Positions 41,646 to 44,130 of a DNA stretch of 44,130 nt are shown here, in pieces. Positions within the stretch are counted from its first letter, which is position 1; every line of letters begins with the position of its first letter. The translations under genes were made by a program, and so were the position numbers. The notes below the pieces were generated by a model. That model worked only from the letters and a program-made list of their open reading frames with translations. It ran no database searches and was not told the DNA's origin. Source of the DNA: Chloroflexota bacterium (GTDB taxonomy: Bacteria; Chloroflexota; Anaerolineae; Anaerolineales; Anaerolineaceae); the NCBI GenBank assembly GCA_012798065.1, contig JAAZNW010000041.1, positions 1-44,130 on the forward strand, in the 5' to 3' direction.

Positions 41646-42659
41646 ATGACACAAATTAAAAAATTCTTTCCTTACCTGATCTCTGTCCTGGCGGCTTTTT
41701 TGGTTGTAGGGATACTGTTATGGGCACTGGGTTTTAACCCGGTAAAAGCCTATCAGACCATTCTCTTCACCTCCTTCCGCACGCCCAACGGGTTTGTTCA
41801 AACCCTTTTGAAGTGGATCCCGTTAACGCTCACCGCGCTGGCTTTTACCGTTCCATTATCATCAGGTAAGTTCAATATCGGCGCCGAAGGACAGATGCTG
41901 GTTGGCGCCATCGGCGCTACCGCGGTCGGCATTCTCTTTAAAGACTTGCCCCCGGCGTTGTTGCTGCCGCTGGTGGTTCTCGCGGGGATGTTGGCTGGTT
42001 CTTTCTGGGGTTTGATCGCAGCCTGGCTGCTCTACCAGTTCAACATCAATGAGATTCTCTCGACCGTGCTGTTGAACTTCATTTCGTTTGCGCTGGTCGA
42101 CTTTGTAGCCACCGGTCCCTGGCGCGATCCCGCGGCTGGGCACCCCACCACTATACCGATTGGCGCGAACGGCTTTTTACCTATGCTGGTGAAAAACCCT
42201 CCGCTGCATTCCGGTATTATCCTGGCCGTCGTCGTGGCGATTGCGGTGTACATCTTCACCAGTAAAACGACTTCTGGTTACGAATTACTGGTAACAGGGG
42301 CCAACCCGCGCGCTTCCAAAGTGCACGGCATTGATACGAGAAAGATGTTCCTGTTTTCACTGGTCATCGGTGCAGCCGTCGCTGGATTGGCGGGGGTCAT
42401 TGAAGTGGCCGGCACCCACCACCGCCTCATCGAGGGGTTGCACTCCAACTTCCCGACCCTCGGGCTGATCATCGGCCTGATGGCGCGCGGCAAGAACCAG
42501 GCAGTTCCCTTCGTGGCATTCTTCATTTCCATTCTTGAAGTAGGCGGCAGCGCCATGCAGCGTACCATCATGGTGCCGGTGCAGATCGTGCTGATCGCAG
42601 AAGCGTTAATCCTGATCTTTATTCTTCTCTCTGACATCATCAAGAGGAGGCAGAAATGA
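41646..42659 (+). CDS. Nucleoside ABC transporter permease (first)
   Basis: 337 residues with about nine or ten membrane segments; BPD_transp_2 / NupP-like. GKFNIGAEGQMLVGAIGATAVG (about 75-96) is the conserved glycine-rich segment of nucleoside permeases, and TSGYELLVTGANPRASKVHGID is the cytoplasmic coupling loop that docks with the ATPase. GGGAGAG precedes the ATG. It overlaps the next permease by four bases. Confidence 0.93.
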   Translation: MTQIKKFFPYLISVLAAFLVVGILLWALGFNPVKAYQTILFTSFRTPNGFVQTLLKWIPLTLTALAFTVPLSSGKFNIGAEGQMLVGAIGATAVGILFKDLPPALLLPLVVLAGMLAGSFWGLIAAWLLYQFNINEILSTVLLNFISFALVDFVATGPWRDPAAGHPTTIPIGANGFLPMLVKNPPLHSGIILAVVVAIAVYIFTSKTTSGYELLVTGANPRASKVHGIDTRKMFLFSLVIGAAVAGLAGVIEVAGTHHRLIEGLHSNFPTLGLIIGLMARGKNQAVPFVAFFISILEVGGSAMQRTIMVPVQIVLIAEALILIFILLSDIIKRRQK

Positions 42660-43597
42660 GCGGTTTAGAAACAACCATCACTGATTTCCTCAAACTCACT
42701 TTCCTGTCCATGGTCCCATTTGTACTGGCAAGCCAGGGCACAATGCTCGGCGGTCGTACCGGGGTGTTCAATGTGGCGCAGGAAGGAATCATGCTTGTTG
42801 GCGCTTCTGTGGGCTTTCTGGTGAGTTACACCACTGGCAGTAACCTAATCGGTGCGCTGGTGGCTATGGCGGCAGGCGGCCTCTTTGGCTTGGTTTTGGC
42901 ATACTTCACCACCACGTTAAAGATGGACCAGTTTGTCGTGGGCTTGGCGCTGTTCTTTATTGGTACCGGGTTATCTTCTCTTTTACGCAAGCTCGTCATC
43001 GGCATCACTCTCACCCCGCCGCTGGTAAAGACACTGCCCGAAATCCCCATCCCCCTGCTCAGCCAGATCCCCATCATCGGGCCGGTGCTCTTCAAGCAGA
43101 ACATCCTGGTCTATTTCTCGATCCTGCTTTCGATATTCCTGTGGTACATATTGTTCCGTACCAACATGGGCTTGCGCCTGCGTTCGGTAGGTGAAAACCC
43201 CAAAGCCTCAGACGCGCTGGGTATCAACGTGGTTTCCAACCGCTACATCACCTCCATCATCGGCGGGATGCTCATCGGCCTGGCGGGCGCTTACCTTCCC
43301 ATGGTATACACCGGCACTTTCACTGACTTGATGACCAAGGGTCGCGGCTGGATCGCCATCGCGCTGACCTTCTTCGGCGCCTGGAGCCCGCTGCCCATCC
43401 TCATCGGCTCGCTGTTCTTCGCCGCCATCGAGGTGCTGTCGTTCCGCTTCCAGGTAGGCGGTTCCTTCATCCCCTACCAGTTCCTCTCAATGCTGCCGTA
43501 CATCGCCACGATCATCGTGATGATCTTCACCTTCGGTAAGTCGCGCGTTCCGGCTTTCCTGGGTCAGAACTACGATCGGGAACGAAGGACGTTATAG
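42656..43597 (+). CDS. Nucleoside ABC transporter permease (second)
   Basis: 313 residues with about eight or nine membrane segments; NupQ-like. GRTGVFNVAQEGIMLVGASVGF (about 33-54) parallels the first permease, and MGLRLRSVGENPKASDALGINV is the coupling loop. It ends with the charged SRVPAFLGQNYDRERR. The ATG overlaps the previous stop as ATGA. With the two upstream genes it forms a complete importer ending at a strong terminator. Confidence 0.93.
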   Translation: MSGLETTITDFLKLTFLSMVPFVLASQGTMLGGRTGVFNVAQEGIMLVGASVGFLVSYTTGSNLIGALVAMAAGGLFGLVLAYFTTTLKMDQFVVGLALFFIGTGLSSLLRKLVIGITLTPPLVKTLPEIPIPLLSQIPIIGPVLFKQNILVYFSILLSIFLWYILFRTNMGLRLRSVGENPKASDALGINVVSNRYITSIIGGMLIGLAGAYLPMVYTGTFTDLMTKGRGWIAIALTFFGAWSPLPILIGSLFFAAIEVLSFRFQVGGSFIPYQFLSMLPYIATIIVMIFTFGKSRVPAFLGQNYDRERRTL

Positions 43598-43629
43598 CCA
43601 GCATTTGCAGCGTATTTTATAACGAGTGA

Positions 43630-43669
43630 AAAAAAACCTCCGGGAGTCCACTCTTCCGGAGGTTTTTTT
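43630..43669 (+). terminator. Terminator of the nucleoside importer operon
   Basis: AAAAAAACCTCCGG (43630-43643) and CCGGAGGTTTTTTT (43656-43669): 14-bp perfect stem with A and T runs. Confidence 0.93.
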
Positions 43670-43692
43670 ATCATGGAGAGCCGCCAGAGAAT

Positions 43693-43724
43693 AAAAAAAC
43701 CACCGCGACAGCGTTCCACGGTGG
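43693..43724 (-). terminator. Terminator of the rRNA operon
   Basis: On the minus strand CCACCG (43719-43724), 13-base loop, CGGTGG (43700-43705), followed by seven T (43693-43699), about 25 bases after the 5S gene. Confidence 0.8.
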
Positions 43725-43748
43725 ATCGGCGTTAATAGAAAAAAGTCT

Positions 43749-43864
43749 CTTGGCAACGACCTACTCTCCCAGGGAGTCGCCCCCCAAGTACCATCGGCGC
43801 TGACAGCCTTAACGACCGGGTTCGGGATGTTACCGGGTGTACCACTGTCGCTCCAGTCACCAAG
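43749..43864 (-). rRNA. rrf: 5S ribosomal RNA
   Basis: About 116 bases on the minus strand. The ends pair (CTTGGTGAC with GTTGCCAAG). The typical internal segments are present: CACCCGGTAACATCCCGAAC, GTCGTTAAGGCTGTCAGCGCC and GGGGCGACTCCCTGGGAGAG. It follows 23S by about 80 bases and is followed by a terminator. Confidence 0.95.
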
Positions 43865-43942
43865 AGACTTAATTCACGAAGTTAAGATACCAACCTTACG
43901 ATAGTATGTAGTCCATAAAAGAGTGCCGAGTTCCCCGCACCA

Positions 43943-44130
43943 TATGAAGAAGCCCTCGATCATTAGTACAGATTAGCTCAACGTATTACTACGCTTACAC
44001 ACTCTGCCTATCAAACAGGTAGTCTACCTGTGATCTTACTCCCTTACGGGAAAACAGGGATCTAATCTTGTGGCGAGTTTCCCACTTAGATGCATTCAGC
44101 GGTTATCTCTGCCTGACTTAGCTACCCAGC
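43943..44130 (-). rRNA. rrl: 23S ribosomal RNA, 3' end (runs off the right edge)
   Basis: About 188 bases of the 3' end on the minus strand. Segments such as ACCGCTGAATGCATCTAAG, GTGGGAAACTCGCC and TGTACTAATGATCGAGGGC are the conserved end of domain VI. The 3' end position is an estimate by comparison with known 23S termini and may be off by a few bases. Confidence 0.93.

Overview
The window looks like ordinary chromosome from a member of the Chloroflexi, most probably class Anaerolineae. This is inferred from the gene mix and not proven: NurA and HerA with a third gene between them, a long DnaE with a proline-rich tail, PTxTPT-type tails on small exported proteins, a BMP-type nucleoside ABC operon, a one-chain pyruvate:ferredoxin oxidoreductase and a GatCAB amidotransferase. 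The fermentative enzymes fit an anaerobe. No phage, transposase, insertion sequence, CRISPR array or tRNA was seen.

Layout. Positions 1-9721 hold the start of RNase J (minus), an unknown membrane protein (plus), dnaA (minus), a flavin oxidoreductase coupled to a UPF0104-type flippase (minus), an alkyltransferase-like DNA repair protein (plus), a 49-residue membrane protein with a DUF4153/DUF4173 membrane protein (minus), an FmdB zinc ribbon (minus) and the Mn exporter mntP (minus). Positions 9910-13423 are a three-gene nurA / HAS-barrel / herA operon. Positions 13493-15412 encode a divergent PAP2 protein and both subunits of exonuclease VII (minus). A HIT protein (plus) and gatC-gatA-gatB (minus) follow. 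Positions 19852-25956 hold a membrane protein, a CYTH protein, dnaE and pfkA (plus). Positions 25980-32722 hold murJ with a SagB-type nitroreductase, a coiled-coil membrane protein, an eRF1-like protein, htrA, a CbpA-type dnaJ and a nucleotide N-hydrolase-like protein. Positions 32886-37904 hold a LysM lipoprotein, a Nudix hydrolase and nifJ (plus). rpsU-infA (minus) follow, then the four-gene BMP/ABC nucleoside importer (plus). The window ends in the 3' part of an rRNA operon on the minus strand (5S and the end of 23S).

How it works together. Several units are information-processing genes (dnaA, dnaE, xseAB, nurA-herA, ATL, rnj, infA, rpsU, gatCAB, rRNA). Others serve envelope building (murJ, flippase, LysM), protein quality control (dnaJ, htrA, eRF1-like protein) and energy metabolism or salvage (pfkA, nifJ, nucleoside importer, Nudix, N-hydrolase).

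The most notable signals are in regulation. Two transcription units (xseA and dnaJ-htrA) have a -35/-10 pair whose predicted RNA start is the A of the ATG, and several other genes show a -10 box directly before a start codon with no ribosome binding site. This suggests leaderless mRNAs are common in this organism. A 20-base perfect inverted repeat sits on the -10 box of the nurA-herA operon. The rpsU-infA leader carries a terminator-like hairpin with a possible short leader ORF ending inside its loop. The nurA-herA operon with a free-standing HAS-barrel-like protein is the best candidate for a little-described system here.
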